Origin: Coprococcus aceti
GTDB lineage: Bacteria > Bacillota > Clostridia > Lachnospirales > Lachnospiraceae
Assembly (NCBI RefSeq): GCF_025567285.1
Contig: NZ_JAOQJT010000002.1
Location: 62,001-126,000, forward strand
Reading direction: 5' to 3'
DNA: 64,000 nt
Made by a program: the position numbers and the translations under genes. Below are positions 17,401-24,515 of this stretch, piece after piece. The notes below the pieces were generated by a model. The model did not search any database, had not been told where the DNA came from, and saw only the letters and a list, made by a program, of their open reading frames with translations. The first letter of the stretch is position 1. The number at the start of each line of letters is the position of its first letter.

Positions 17401-18668
17401 TTCATATCCTGACCGCCGATATCAAGAATGCAGTCGACCTCAGGGTCGAAGAATGCTGCGGCTGTGTAGTGGGCTATTGTCTCAACCTCACCGAAATCCA
17501 GAGAGAGAGCCTGCTTGATAAGAGCCTCACCGTAACCAGTAGAACATGAGCCTGCGATCACTGCGCCCTCAGGAAGCTTGCTGTATATATCCTTTATAGC
17601 TCTGATGGTGGTGTTAAGTGGACTTCCGTTGTTGCTGCTGTAGAAGTCGTAGAGCAGTTCACCGTCAGAACCGACAAGTGCAACCTTTGTGGTGGTTGAA
17701 CCGGCATCGACACCGATGAAACAGTTTCCTTTATATGTTGCGAGATCACCGCGCTTTACGGCGTACTTGTTGTGATCTGCCTTGAATTTCTCGTAATCTT
17801 CATCGCTCTCAAAGAGTGGCGCAAGTCTCTCTACACCTGAGGAGAGGTTGAGCTCCTGTGAGAGTGCATGTATAAGCTCTGAAAGTGTCATGGATACCTC
17901 AGGCTTGGAGTTCATGGCGGCACCTACGGCTGCAAACAGATGTGAGTGTCCCGGATCTATGATGGCATCACCTGTCAGGTTAAGAGTTCTGATAAATGCA
18001 TTCTTCAGCTCCGGGAGGAAGTGAAGAGGACCGCCCAGGAATGCAACATTGCCCTTGATAGGTTTACCACATGCAAGACCGGATATAGTCTGGTTGACAA
18101 CGGCCTGGAATATTGAAGCGGCCAGGTTTGGCTTTGTAGCTCCCTCGTTGATGAGTGGCTGTATATCTGTCTTGGCAAATACACCACATCTTGCAGCGAT
18201 AGGGTAGATGGTATCGTAATCCTTTGCATAGTCGTTAAGACCTGATGCATCGGTCTGCAGAAGTGTAGCCATCTGGTCGATGAATGAGCCTGTACCTCCG
18301 GCACAGACACCATTCATACGCTGCTCTATTCCGTTTGTAAAATATATGATCTTGGCATCCTCACCGCCGAGCTCTATGGCAACGTCGGTCTGTGGTGCAT
18401 AGTCCTGCAGTGCCTCTGATACACAGACTACCTCCTGTGTAAATGGCACATCGATGAGCTGGGCGAGAGCCAGTCCACCTGAACCGGTTATACATGGATT
18501 GACCTCGTTCTCGCCGAGGGCATCCTTTGCTTCCTGTACAAGATCTTTAAGTGTTTCTTTGATATTTGCAAAATGTCTTTTGTAATCGGAGAAAAGTATC
18601 TTGTTGTCCTTGTCAAGGACAGCAACCTTAACTGTTGTTGATCCAATATCAATTCCTAATGTGTACAT
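14448..18668 (-). CDS. Large 2-hydroxyacyl-CoA dehydratase activase
   Basis: A 1406-residue BadF/BadG/HgdC-type protein. Small activases (HgdC) use ATP to drive one electron into 2-hydroxyacyl-CoA dehydratases or benzoyl-CoA reductase. Here two ASKHA ATPase domains are in tandem: the first opens with LGIDIGSTTVK and carries VCAGGTGSF and AARCGVF, whose cysteines match the [4Fe-4S] ligands of HgdC; the second starts near residue 317 with GVDAGSTTTK and carries CSSGCGSF and SRCTVF. A CxxxC segment near residue 603 leads into a DUF2229-like region, and the rest resembles dehydratase components. This fused form is widespread in Clostridia but its substrate is unknown. No dehydratase genes are adjacent. 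Transcribed from a good promoter at 18770-18742. Confidence 0.92.
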   Translation of the reverse strand: MYTLGIDIGSTTVKVAVLDKDNKILFSDYKRHFANIKETLKDLVQEAKDALGENEVNPCITGSGGLALAQLIDVPFTQEVVCVSEALQDYAPQTDVAIELGGEDAKIIYFTNGIEQRMNGVCAGGTGSFIDQMATLLQTDASGLNDYAKDYDTIYPIAARCGVFAKTDIQPLINEGATKPNLAASIFQAVVNQTISGLACGKPIKGNVAFLGGPLHFLPELKNAFIRTLNLTGDAIIDPGHSHLFAAVGAAMNSKPEVSMTLSELIHALSQELNLSSGVERLAPLFESDEDYEKFKADHNKYAVKRGDLATYKGNCFIGVDAGSTTTKVALVGSDGELLYDFYSSNNGSPLNTTIRAIKDIYSKLPEGAVIAGSCSTGYGEALIKQALSLDFGEVETIAHYTAAAFFDPEVDCILDIGGQDMKCIKIKNGVVDNVMLNEACSSGCGSFIETFAKSLNYDIADFAHIAITARTPIDLGSRCTVFMNSKVKQAQKEGASVADISAGLAYSVIKNALLKVIKLTDPKDLGKNIVVQGGTFYNDAVLKSFEVISGRTAIRPDISGIMGAFGAALIARNKYKEGFVTTMLPIEEIRKLTYESSMTRCKGCTNNCLLTINKFSNGKRFITGNRCEKGVGLKKNADNIPNLFEYKLGRIFGYESLKPEEAKRGVIGVPRVLNMYENYPFWHTFLTKLGFSVVLSPKSSRNIYSLGIESIPSESECYPAKISHGHVMWLLKNGIKSIFYPCVPYEMNETPEANNHYNCPIVASYAENIKNNMEELKADDITFIRPFVALDNEEALVKRMYREMSKYYDVTMDEIGSAIHAAYAEAEKVKEDVRAKGEETLRYIDEHDMLGIVLAGRPYHLDPEINHGLPELINSYKIAVFTEDSVAHLGKVERPLIVSDQWMYHSRLYKAANYVKTCDNLELIQLNSFGCGLDAVTTDCVNDILTKSGKIYTVLKIDEVSNLGAARIRIRSLISAVNSRHEQHYKTCPSSSAINRIEFTKEMKKDYTVLAPQMSPIHFDLLAPAFKCMGINIEILPDATKETIDVGLKYVNNDACYPSLIVVGQMMSAITSGKYDVNKLAVIMSQTGGGCRATNYVGFIRRALSKAGYGQIPVIALSAQGFEKNSGFKISYKVVKRAMQALIYGDVFMRCLYRTRPYEKEKGSANALHEKWKKVCLESLTKTGSNAVFKKNIQGIVHDFDTLPLLDVKKPRVGIVGEILVKFLPSANNHLVDLLEAEGAEAVMPDLLDFFMYCFYNNNYNYEFLGKTKKGAIVSNTVIKVLESFRKPARDALEKSERFEAPAHIEKLAAYARPIVSIGNQNGEGWFLTGEMIELIKSGAPNIVCAQPFACLPNHIVGKGVIKHLREAYPDANIVAVDYDPGASEVNQVNRIKLMLAAANKNMNK

Positions 18669-18741
18669 AAAACAACCCTTCCAATTTCTTTTGTGTGTTG
18701 AATGTGTTTGATTTCGACATTTCTGCCGATAAAGCTACTTT

Positions 18742-18770
18742 ATTATAGTGTAGGGTTTAAAAAAATACAA
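18742..18770 (-). promoter_or_regulatory. Promoter of the activase gene
   Basis: On the minus strand TTGTAT (18770-18765), a 17-base spacer and a perfect TATAAT (18747-18742), about 75 bases ahead of the start codon. Confidence 0.75.
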
Positions 18771-18882
18771 TGACTTTATAAAAACTTAACCATTACCAGA
18801 AAATGTAAAAATAAAAGTTTTTTGCAGGTAACTATATCATCGGAGGTGAATATATTATAAAAAAGCCTTTCAGGGGTAAGCT

Positions 18883-19218
18883 ATGAATTTTGATACCTGT
18901 AACGGAGTTATCCATGTAGTGAAGAGAGGGGACACACTGTATAAGCTGTCCAGGATATACAAGGTAAAGCTCAGCGACATCATATCAGCAAACCCGTACA
19001 TCAACGTATACAATATGCAGCCGGGGGATGAAGTGTGTATTCCCGTGATCATGGAGGAAGATTTTCTTATATATACAGTGCAGGATGGAGATACATTTGA
19101 GGATGTCCTTAAGAATACCGGAGTATCTCCGGATGATCTGTTCAAATTCAATCCGGATCTCTACAAGATGGCCCTTGCCGCGGACATGGAGATAAAGTAT
19201 GTGGACTTTCAGAAGTAG
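18883..19218 (+). CDS. LysM domain protein
   Basis: Protein of 111 residues built from LysM-type units, which bind peptidoglycan or related N-acetylglucosamine polymers. The first is clear: VIHVVKRGDTLYKLSRIYKV ... ANPYINVYNMQPGDEVCIPV (residues ~6-50). The second, starting YTVQDGDTFEDVLKNTGV, is degenerate. No signal peptide is present, so it may act inside the cell, for example on the forespore surface as with SafA-like spore proteins; that role is inference. The start follows CAGGGG. A perfect GGAGGTGA lies about 35 bases further upstream with no start codon at a useful distance. Confidence 0.85.
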   Translation: MNFDTCNGVIHVVKRGDTLYKLSRIYKVKLSDIISANPYINVYNMQPGDEVCIPVIMEEDFLIYTVQDGDTFEDVLKNTGVSPDDLFKFNPDLYKMALAADMEIKYVDFQK

Positions 19219-19250
19219 ATGGATGCACATGGCTGTATGATATCTGTCCT

Positions 19251-19281
19251 GGCTGCCGGTTTATAGCTGGCAGCTATTTTG
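19251..19281 (+). terminator. Terminator after the LysM gene
   Basis: GGCTGCCGGT pairs with GCTGGCAGCT (three wobbles) around a five-base loop, followed by a short T-run. Confidence 0.6.
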
Positions 19282-19321
19282 CTGTTATCCGCCAGGTTAG
19301 AAAAACTTAATTATTCTACTG

Positions 19322-19350
19322 TTGTAAACTCATTTTTTATATTATATAAT
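19322..19350 (+). promoter_or_regulatory. Promoter of the rhomboid-like gene
   Basis: TTGTAA at 19322-19327, a 17-base spacer and TATAAT at 19345-19350, about 35 bases before the start codon. Confidence 0.75.
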
Positions 19351-19391
19351 TCAAAAGGTGTAGTTTAAAAAAGTATGACAGGAGTTTTTCT

Positions 19392-20237
19392 ATGAATATA
19401 ATAAGTAAGATCGAGAAGAAGTTTGGCAGATACTCCATTCGAAACCTCACATTATACCTCATCATAGGCTACGGTATAGGATATCTGTTGTTCATGTTCC
19501 AGCCAAAGATACTGTTCATGTTGACACTTGATCCGGCGGCGGTAATGCATGGACAGGTGTGGAGACTTTTCACATGGATAATCACACCACCGGTATTCGG
19601 TGTCGATATATTCACGATAATCATGCTGATATTTTACTACAGTCTGGGATCTCTGCTGGAACGTACTATCGGAACATTCCTTTATAATCTGTACATGTTC
19701 AGCTCCATGCTGTTTACCATGATCGGTATAATGCTTGCACACATATTCTGTACCTATATCATAAGGTATGATTACGCGAGCTCGACTGGTTATTTCGCAT
19801 ATGCATCGACATATTATATATTGATGTCCATATTCCTTGCTATAGCGGTATGCTATCCTGACATGAGCGTGTTATACGCCATGATCATACCGATCAAGAT
19901 GAAGTATCTCTCGATACTGTATATCGTCATTATAGCGTATTACTTCATCAATGAGACATTTATGGGAAGAGTGAACATAGCCATGTCACTTGTGAGCTTT
20001 GTGATATTCTATCTGAGCACGAAGAACTTCAGAAAGTTTTCGCCAAAGCAGATGAAGAGGCGGCGGAATTATAACAGGCAGGTGCGGACAGCAAAACAGG
20101 AGAATATCGGACACAGATGCGTTGTGTGTGGAAGAACGGACAAAGATTATCCTGATCTGCAGTTCAGGTACTGCTCAAAGTGTACAGGTAACAAGGAGTA
20201 TTGTCAGGATCATCTGTTTACCCATACACACAACTAG
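19392..20237 (+). CDS. Rhomboid-like membrane protein, catalytic residues missing
   Basis: Integral membrane protein of 281 residues with about six hydrophobic helices from residue 18 to 210, followed by a basic stretch (KQMKRRRNYNRQ) and a zinc-knuckle-like tail with CVVCG and CSKC plus closing histidines. The order of helices, the HGQVWRLFTWI segment after helix 1 and YPDMSVLYAMIIPIKMKYL fit the rhomboid/Der1-like superfamily. Where active rhomboids have GxSG this protein reads SSTG, and no histidine is found in the later helix, so proteolysis is unlikely. It may act as a membrane chaperone or adaptor (inference). It appears to lead a group of genes with 20285 and 21737. Confidence 0.75.
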   Translation: MNIISKIEKKFGRYSIRNLTLYLIIGYGIGYLLFMFQPKILFMLTLDPAAVMHGQVWRLFTWIITPPVFGVDIFTIIMLIFYYSLGSLLERTIGTFLYNLYMFSSMLFTMIGIMLAHIFCTYIIRYDYASSTGYFAYASTYYILMSIFLAIAVCYPDMSVLYAMIIPIKMKYLSILYIVIIAYYFINETFMGRVNIAMSLVSFVIFYLSTKNFRKFSPKQMKRRRNYNRQVRTAKQENIGHRCVVCGRTDKDYPDLQFRYCSKCTGNKEYCQDHLFTHTHN

Positions 20238-20284
20238 GATATATGATCAAAGATTTATAAAGAAGATAAAAGAGGAAGTTTATT

Positions 20285-21712
20285 ATGTATAATGAAGAGA
20301 AGAAGCTTATAACCGATATACAGAGAAAGAAGGATCTGGACAGGAATCTTGCACTGTTTGCAGGGGTGGCATCGAAAGCAAATTATGAATATGCATGCCA
20401 CAAATTCACCTTGAATTACCTGACACTCAAGGACATGCATATGGATGGGGATGTCCCTGATGATCCATATATCGCTCAGTGCCAGGCTGTGATCGACAAG
20501 CTGATAGGCGACTTTGTTGTGGGAGATAAGACGGTGTGCGAGGATGCTGACATGAAGCTTATCTCGGATGTCAGGAACACCATAACAGCCAAGATGAAGG
20601 TGCTCACATCATACACGGATGCATTTGAGATGTATGAGTATATTTTAAACAGGAAAGAATACAGTTATCCGGAGAATGTTGACGAGGAGATACAGAAGGA
20701 GCTTAAGGAGCTCGATGAGGCGGGCGTCAGTGACTTTGCAGAAGAGATATACAGATTTGTGTTCGCAGATCAGGACAAGGTTGCCATTAACTCCAAACTG
20801 CAGTCCATCATAGGACAGCTCCCGATACGTATGACAAAGAACAGATTCTATGACATTCTGGGAGAAACGCTTGATATATATAATGGAGTGGAGAAGGAGT
20901 CTCTTGACCAGTTTATTGAGATGATCGAGAATACTGCTCTCATAAGACTTCCAGAGGGATTTGAGACAGAGTACCCTGAACTACATGAGGCGCTTGAGGT
21001 CTTAAAGGCCGGTGATTACACTGCTCTTGATTACGATGGTTACAGAAAGCTCACTGATGTGCTGGACAGAAGTGCAGCATTCCTGAATTCGGTTGTGACT
21101 GAATATATGCTCATCATAGAGCTTGTAAACGATCTCTATGTTATGATGCTTGCGCTGGATTCAAAGGAAGGCGTATCTGAGAGCTGTAAGAAAGCGATGA
21201 CTGTCATAGAGAAGGCTGTCGCTGACGACGGAGAGCATCTTGAGGCTGTATATGCACTCCTTGACGATATCGTCGGAGAACAGGAGCTGGCAGGAGAGCA
21301 TAAGGTAATGCTTGAGTCCGCTGTGTACGACATCTCAACCGGTTACACCGATGATATTGCCGCAAATGAGCTTCAGGATACATACAGAGATCTGGAGATC
21401 ATGGATAAGCTTCTCTCGGGAAGTATGTTTGTGGATATAGACAATATAGCTGTGATGGGCGTACTCAATGTGGATACTGATTATATAGCTGCATGTAAGG
21501 AGAAGCTGACAAATGAGTTTGCAGATCTGTTTGCGGCCAACTCAATGACAGTCAACAGAGCCATCATGGCAAAGATACTCTCCAACATACCTGTTTTCTT
21601 CAACACCACTGATGAGATCAGGGAATATGTAAACGGATCTCTTTCGAGATGCAGGGAAAAGAGTGAACTTCTTGCGGACTATATTGTTATAAAGCAGATG
21701 ATGGAAGAATAA
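20285..21712 (+). CDS. Unknown helical protein
   Basis: Acidic 475-residue protein predicted almost entirely alpha-helical, with no signal peptide, membrane span or catalytic motif that I recognise. The start follows AGAGGAAG at a usual distance. It lies 47 bases after the rhomboid-like gene and 24 bases before the next small gene, all in the same direction, so they probably form one transcript. Helical spacing (repeated DEAGVSDFAEEIYRF, LDYDGYRKLTDVLDRS) suggests a repeat or scaffold fold. Function unknown. Confidence 0.8.
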   Translation: MYNEEKKLITDIQRKKDLDRNLALFAGVASKANYEYACHKFTLNYLTLKDMHMDGDVPDDPYIAQCQAVIDKLIGDFVVGDKTVCEDADMKLISDVRNTITAKMKVLTSYTDAFEMYEYILNRKEYSYPENVDEEIQKELKELDEAGVSDFAEEIYRFVFADQDKVAINSKLQSIIGQLPIRMTKNRFYDILGETLDIYNGVEKESLDQFIEMIENTALIRLPEGFETEYPELHEALEVLKAGDYTALDYDGYRKLTDVLDRSAAFLNSVVTEYMLIIELVNDLYVMMLALDSKEGVSESCKKAMTVIEKAVADDGEHLEAVYALLDDIVGEQELAGEHKVMLESAVYDISTGYTDDIAANELQDTYRDLEIMDKLLSGSMFVDIDNIAVMGVLNVDTDYIAACKEKLTNEFADLFAANSMTVNRAIMAKILSNIPVFFNTTDEIREYVNGSLSRCREKSELLADYIVIKQMMEE

Positions 21713-21736
21713 ACTGTTTATTACAGGTGATTGAAT

Positions 21737-22060
21737 ATGGTCATTGATGATAAGTTTTATGTTGGTGGAGCCCGGGACCGGCAGATCATAAGGATGGTCA
21801 GAGGAATAAGGCGCTTCCATAGAGTAAAATATGTGCCTGGAGTGTTCGTTATCACACTTCCGTTGTTTGGAGATGGGATTCTGGAGATATATGAGTTGAA
21901 TGAACTCAGGCAGAAGATCTACACTGACATGGGCGATGCTATACATATTGTCGGTGCAGCTCCAAGCAGATTCCAGGCTGTACTGCTTGTCAGGGATATA
22001 ATAGATGATATATATAAGAAGACCGGGGATGTTGATGTGGAGAGATTTTTTGCATCGTGA
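21737..22060 (+). CDS. Small hypothetical protein
   Basis: Protein of 107 residues, not recognised. A TTG at 21731 is in frame, but the ATG at 21737 has CAGGTGA at six bases and is preferred. It is basic at the start (RQIIRMVRGIRRFHRVKY), then has a hydrophobic strand segment (GVFVITLPLFGDGILEIYEL) and an amphipathic helix. No signal peptide. It overlaps nothing and precedes the DUF2953 gene by about 30 bases in the same direction. Confidence 0.65.
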   Translation: MVIDDKFYVGGARDRQIIRMVRGIRRFHRVKYVPGVFVITLPLFGDGILEIYELNELRQKIYTDMGDAIHIVGAAPSRFQAVLLVRDIIDDIYKKTGDVDVERFFAS

Positions 22061-22092
22061 CCAGATAGTCTCTGGGTCTAAGGGGATGGAGC

Positions 22093-22989
22093 ATGCATAT
22101 TGTTTGGTTGATATTGAAGATACTGCTCATAGTTATCCTGTCGCTGGTGGGACTGGTAGTGCTTCTTGCACTTCTCGTATTGTTTGCGCCGGTGAGATAC
22201 AGGGCGTATGTGAAGAAGGATGATGACATATTTGCGAAGTTCTCTGCCAGATGGCTTGGTTTTGTCCTGTGTTTTAAGGTTTTGTATGATTCGGACGGCC
22301 TTCGGTACAGGCTGAGGCTGTTTGGCGGAACCATCATGGGCAGCGAAAAAAGTGCCATACCGGAGCCGGAAGAAGAGGTATATTCTGAACCCGGGGAATA
22401 CAGTCGGGCTGAGACAGAGGAAGAAGCTTCTGACAGTCCGGGATATGAAGACTATCCATCGGTGGAGCCGGAGGACAGGCAGTTTCTTCTTGAGGACAGC
22501 GAATTTGAGGAGCCCGTACTGGGGCCGCTCATCAGGCTGGGCAGAAGGATAGACAGTATGGCAAAGACGGTTGTATCGAAGTTCAAAGATCTGTCAGAGA
22601 AGTTTGCCAGTCTGAAAAAGAAAAAAGATGGCTATACTAAGCTTGTACACAATGTCAGAACAAAGGAAGCCATGAGAGTTTTCAAGGTTGAACTGATAAA
22701 GGTGTTAAAGCATCTTAAGCCCACAAAGCTTAAGGGGCAGATCATATATGGTGCGGATGACCCGGCAACAACAGGTGAGCGCCTGGGGTATATGAGCCTG
22801 CTTTTCCCACTATACTATGATAATATAGATATAACACCGGATTTCTCTGAAGCCCGGCTGGAAGGAGACCTGTTCATGAAGGGCAGGATAAGACTTGGAA
22901 CAATCGGCTGGAGCGTGCTGAAGGTGATCTGGAACAAGAATGTCAAGATAACTATTGCTCGATTAAAAAAGATATCAGGAGGAAATTGA
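22093..22989 (+). CDS. DUF2953 family membrane-anchored protein
   Basis: Protein of 298 residues with one N-terminal transmembrane helix (about residues 4-33), then LLVLFAPVRYRAYV and a beta-rich region typical of DUF2953 proteins, an acidic low-complexity insert (about residues 88-135), and a C-terminal domain ending in LEGDLFMKGRIRLGTIGWSVLKVIW. In Bacillus and Clostridia DUF2953 genes commonly sit directly before ytfJ/gerW, as here (one-base gap), and are tied to sporulation; the molecular role is not established. The start follows AAGGGG. Confidence 0.82.
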   Translation: MHIVWLILKILLIVILSLVGLVVLLALLVLFAPVRYRAYVKKDDDIFAKFSARWLGFVLCFKVLYDSDGLRYRLRLFGGTIMGSEKSAIPEPEEEVYSEPGEYSRAETEEEASDSPGYEDYPSVEPEDRQFLLEDSEFEEPVLGPLIRLGRRIDSMAKTVVSKFKDLSEKFASLKKKKDGYTKLVHNVRTKEAMRVFKVELIKVLKHLKPTKLKGQIIYGADDPATTGERLGYMSLLFPLYYDNIDITPDFSEARLEGDLFMKGRIRLGTIGWSVLKVIWNKNVKITIARLKKISGGN

Positions 22990-22990
22990 T

Positions 22991-23407
22991 ATGGCAAATA
23001 TGAATATTGAGGGAACACTTGGTTCTATGTTTAAGGGAATGGATGGCTTTATATCATCGAAATCGGTGGTGGGAGAGCCTGTGTATGTCGGTGACACGAT
23101 CATTATTCCTCTTGTAGATGTCAATTTTGGTATGGCTGCCGGAGCGTTCAATAAGCAGGACGGCAACAAAGCTGCCGGAGGAATCGGAGCAAAGATGAGC
23201 CCGTCTGCTGTTCTTGTCGTCTCAGGAGGAAATACGAGACTTGTAAATCTCAAGAACCAGGATGCCGTAACAAAGATCATAGACATGGCCCCAGAGGTCG
23301 TAGATAAGATCGTGGGTCTGTTCAAGAAGGACAAGACAGAGGAAGAGAAGAATGTTGACAAGGCGATAAATGATGTCGCACAGTCAGAGGAATCTGTCAC
23401 AGAATAA
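22991..23407 (+). CDS. ytfJ: GerW/YtfJ family sporulation protein
   Basis: Protein of 138 residues matching the GerW (YtfJ) family: an N-terminal helix (GTLGSMFKGMDGFI), then GEPVYVGDTIIIPLVDVNFGMAAGAF and AGGIGAKMSPSAVLVVSGGN, and a charged C-terminal tail. In Bacillus subtilis GerW is made in the forespore and is needed for normal L-alanine germination. The DUF2953 partner lies immediately upstream, with AGGAGG in its last codons serving as ribosome site. A terminator follows. Confidence 0.9.
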   Translation: MANMNIEGTLGSMFKGMDGFISSKSVVGEPVYVGDTIIIPLVDVNFGMAAGAFNKQDGNKAAGGIGAKMSPSAVLVVSGGNTRLVNLKNQDAVTKIIDMAPEVVDKIVGLFKKDKTEEEKNVDKAINDVAQSEESVTE

Positions 23408-23469
23408 TAAATATCAGAATATATAATATAAGTAAGATTCAGTGCGTTGGGAAATGCATTATTAAAAAG

Positions 23470-23513
23470 TCACCACATATAATGATAATAAATCATTATG
23501 GTGGTGATTTTTT
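23470..23513 (+). terminator. Terminator of the DUF2953-ytfJ operon
   Basis: Two stem blocks (TCACCAC and ATAATGAT on the 5' side) pair with 23492-23507 around a small internal loop, followed by six T residues. Confidence 0.85.
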
Positions 23514-23651
23514 ATCTGGAAAAAATTCACAGGATTTGCGTTTTTTTTCACAGCGGTGGGAGTGGTTATAGGATATTTCATAAGTGGATTTGTGGAATTT
23601 CTCATAATCGTTATATTATTGCTGTTATCTTATATATTCTCCTGCAGATAA
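23514..23651 (+). CDS. Possible 45-aa membrane protein with non-AUG start
   Basis: Directly after the T-run of the preceding terminator, a frame reads ATC TGG AAA AAA TTC and continues for 45 residues: WKKFTGFAFF at the start, then two hydrophobic segments (about residues 8-24 and 27-42) and CR at the end. GGTGGTGA lies six bases before the ATC and could act as ribosome site, but it is also part of the hairpin. No ATG, GTG or TTG gives the full frame. The hydrophobic layout and the perfect terminator right after the stop suggest a real gene; ATC initiation is unusual, so an annotation gap or decayed start is possible. Confidence 0.4.
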   Translation: MWKKFTGFAFFFTAVGVVIGYFISGFVEFLIIVILLLLSYIFSCR

Positions 23652-23653
23652 AA

Positions 23654-23693
23654 AAATAAGAGTGATGATCCTTGAGGATCATCACTCTTATTT
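23654..23693. terminator. Perfect bidirectional terminator
   Basis: An 18-bp perfect stem (23654-23671 with 23676-23693) and a four-base loop, flanked by A- and T-rich runs. It serves the plus-strand frame ending at 23651 and rpmB on the minus strand. Confidence 0.88.
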
Positions 23694-23727
23694 ATACCAG
23701 AACTGAATCGGTGATATTATGCAAATA

Positions 23728-23913
23728 TTATGCACGCTCGACCTTACCAGATCTTAAGCAAGATGTACAAACATAGATCTTCTTTGGTGTACCATCAACT
23801 ACAGCCTTAACAGACTTAACATTTGACTTCCACATCTTGTTTGCTCTTCTATGAGAGTGGCTCACTTTGATACCGAAATGAGCACCTTTATCACAAATTG
23901 AACATTTTGCCAT
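23728..23913 (-). CDS. rpmB: 50S ribosomal protein L28
   Basis: Ribosomal protein L28, 61 residues, a component of the large subunit. It begins MAKCSICDKG and carries two Cys pairs (CSIC and CTSC) that suggest a zinc-binding form. The conserved SHSHRRANKMWKSNVKSV is intact. The ATG (CAT at 23911-23913) follows AAGGAGGTG at five bases; a longer frame upstream would add 30 unrelated residues. Monocistronic, with its own promoter and terminator, as is usual for rpmB in Firmicutes, where it lies near the divergent asp23-fakA genes. Confidence 0.97.
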   Translation of the reverse strand: MAKCSICDKGAHFGIKVSHSHRRANKMWKSNVKSVKAVVDGTPKKIYVCTSCLRSGKVERA

Positions 23914-23970
23914 AATAGCACCTCCTTCAATGAATAAACTAACTTTCTTCCTAAGTTCACAACAAGACAT

Positions 23971-23999
23971 ATAATAGCAGATTATTTTTCCATATGCAA
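23971..23999 (-). promoter_or_regulatory. rpmB promoter
   Basis: On the minus strand TTGCAT (23999-23994), a 17-base spacer and TATTAT (23976-23971), about 55 bases ahead of the start codon. Confidence 0.75.
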
Positions 24000-24057
24000 G
24001 CAAAATATTTATTTTTTATTGGAAATGAAGAAATACTATAGAATAAAATTAGATTTA

Positions 24058-24066
24058 TGCTATAAT
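24058..24066 (+). promoter_or_regulatory. Extended -10 promoter for the asp23 operon
   Basis: TGC-TATAAT gives an extended -10 element; the -35 region (ATAGAA) is weak. It lies about 70 bases before the asp23 start. Confidence 0.6.
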
Positions 24067-24137
24067 TGATGAGTAATTGTGTTTATAAGTCGGTAGATAT
24101 GATGAACACTGGTGACTTTGTTAGAAAGGAGTCGTGT

Positions 24138-24497
24138 ATGAAGGAATATATTAATAGCGATAACGGTAAAGTAAGTATAGATGAGAGTGTTGTTGCACAG
24201 GTTGCAGGACTTACAGCCCTTGACTGTTTTGGAATAGTAGGAATGGGAATAGTCAGTGTCAAGGACGGAATTGTAAAGCAGCTCCGCAGAGACAATGTTT
24301 CTAAGGGTGTAAATGTACGTTTTGATGAGAATGGTGATATAGTCATTGAGCTGCACATAGTTGTTGCTTATGGCGTTAGTATAAAGGCTGTCACAGACAA
24401 TCTTATGCAGTCGGTAAAGTACAAGGTAGAGGATTTTACGTCGTTTAAGGTCAGCCATATCAATGTCTATGTTGAAGATGTTAAAGTACTTGATTAG
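24138..24497 (+). CDS. Asp23/Gls24 family protein (YloU-like)
   Basis: Asp23/Gls24 envelope-stress family protein of 119 residues, the YloU type found before yloV in Firmicutes. Typical segments are GKVSIDESVVAQVAG at the start, CFGIVGMG, and VNVRFDENGDIVIELHIVVAYGVSI. Members associate with the membrane or cell envelope; the exact role of YloU is unclear. The frame is open a further 24 codons upstream, but the ATG at 24138 follows AAAGGAG at six bases and matches the family's usual start. First gene of the asp23-fakA-recG operon. Confidence 0.92.
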   Translation: MKEYINSDNGKVSIDESVVAQVAGLTALDCFGIVGMGIVSVKDGIVKQLRRDNVSKGVNVRFDENGDIVIELHIVVAYGVSIKAVTDNLMQSVKYKVEDFTSFKVSHINVYVEDVKVLD

Positions 24498-24515
24498 TTT
24501 GGAGGATAGAGTAAA

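Noticed and set aside
18840..18847. Perfect GGAGGTGA sequence upstream of the LysM gene
   Set aside because: No start codon follows at a useful distance before a stop; no leader peptide could be defined.
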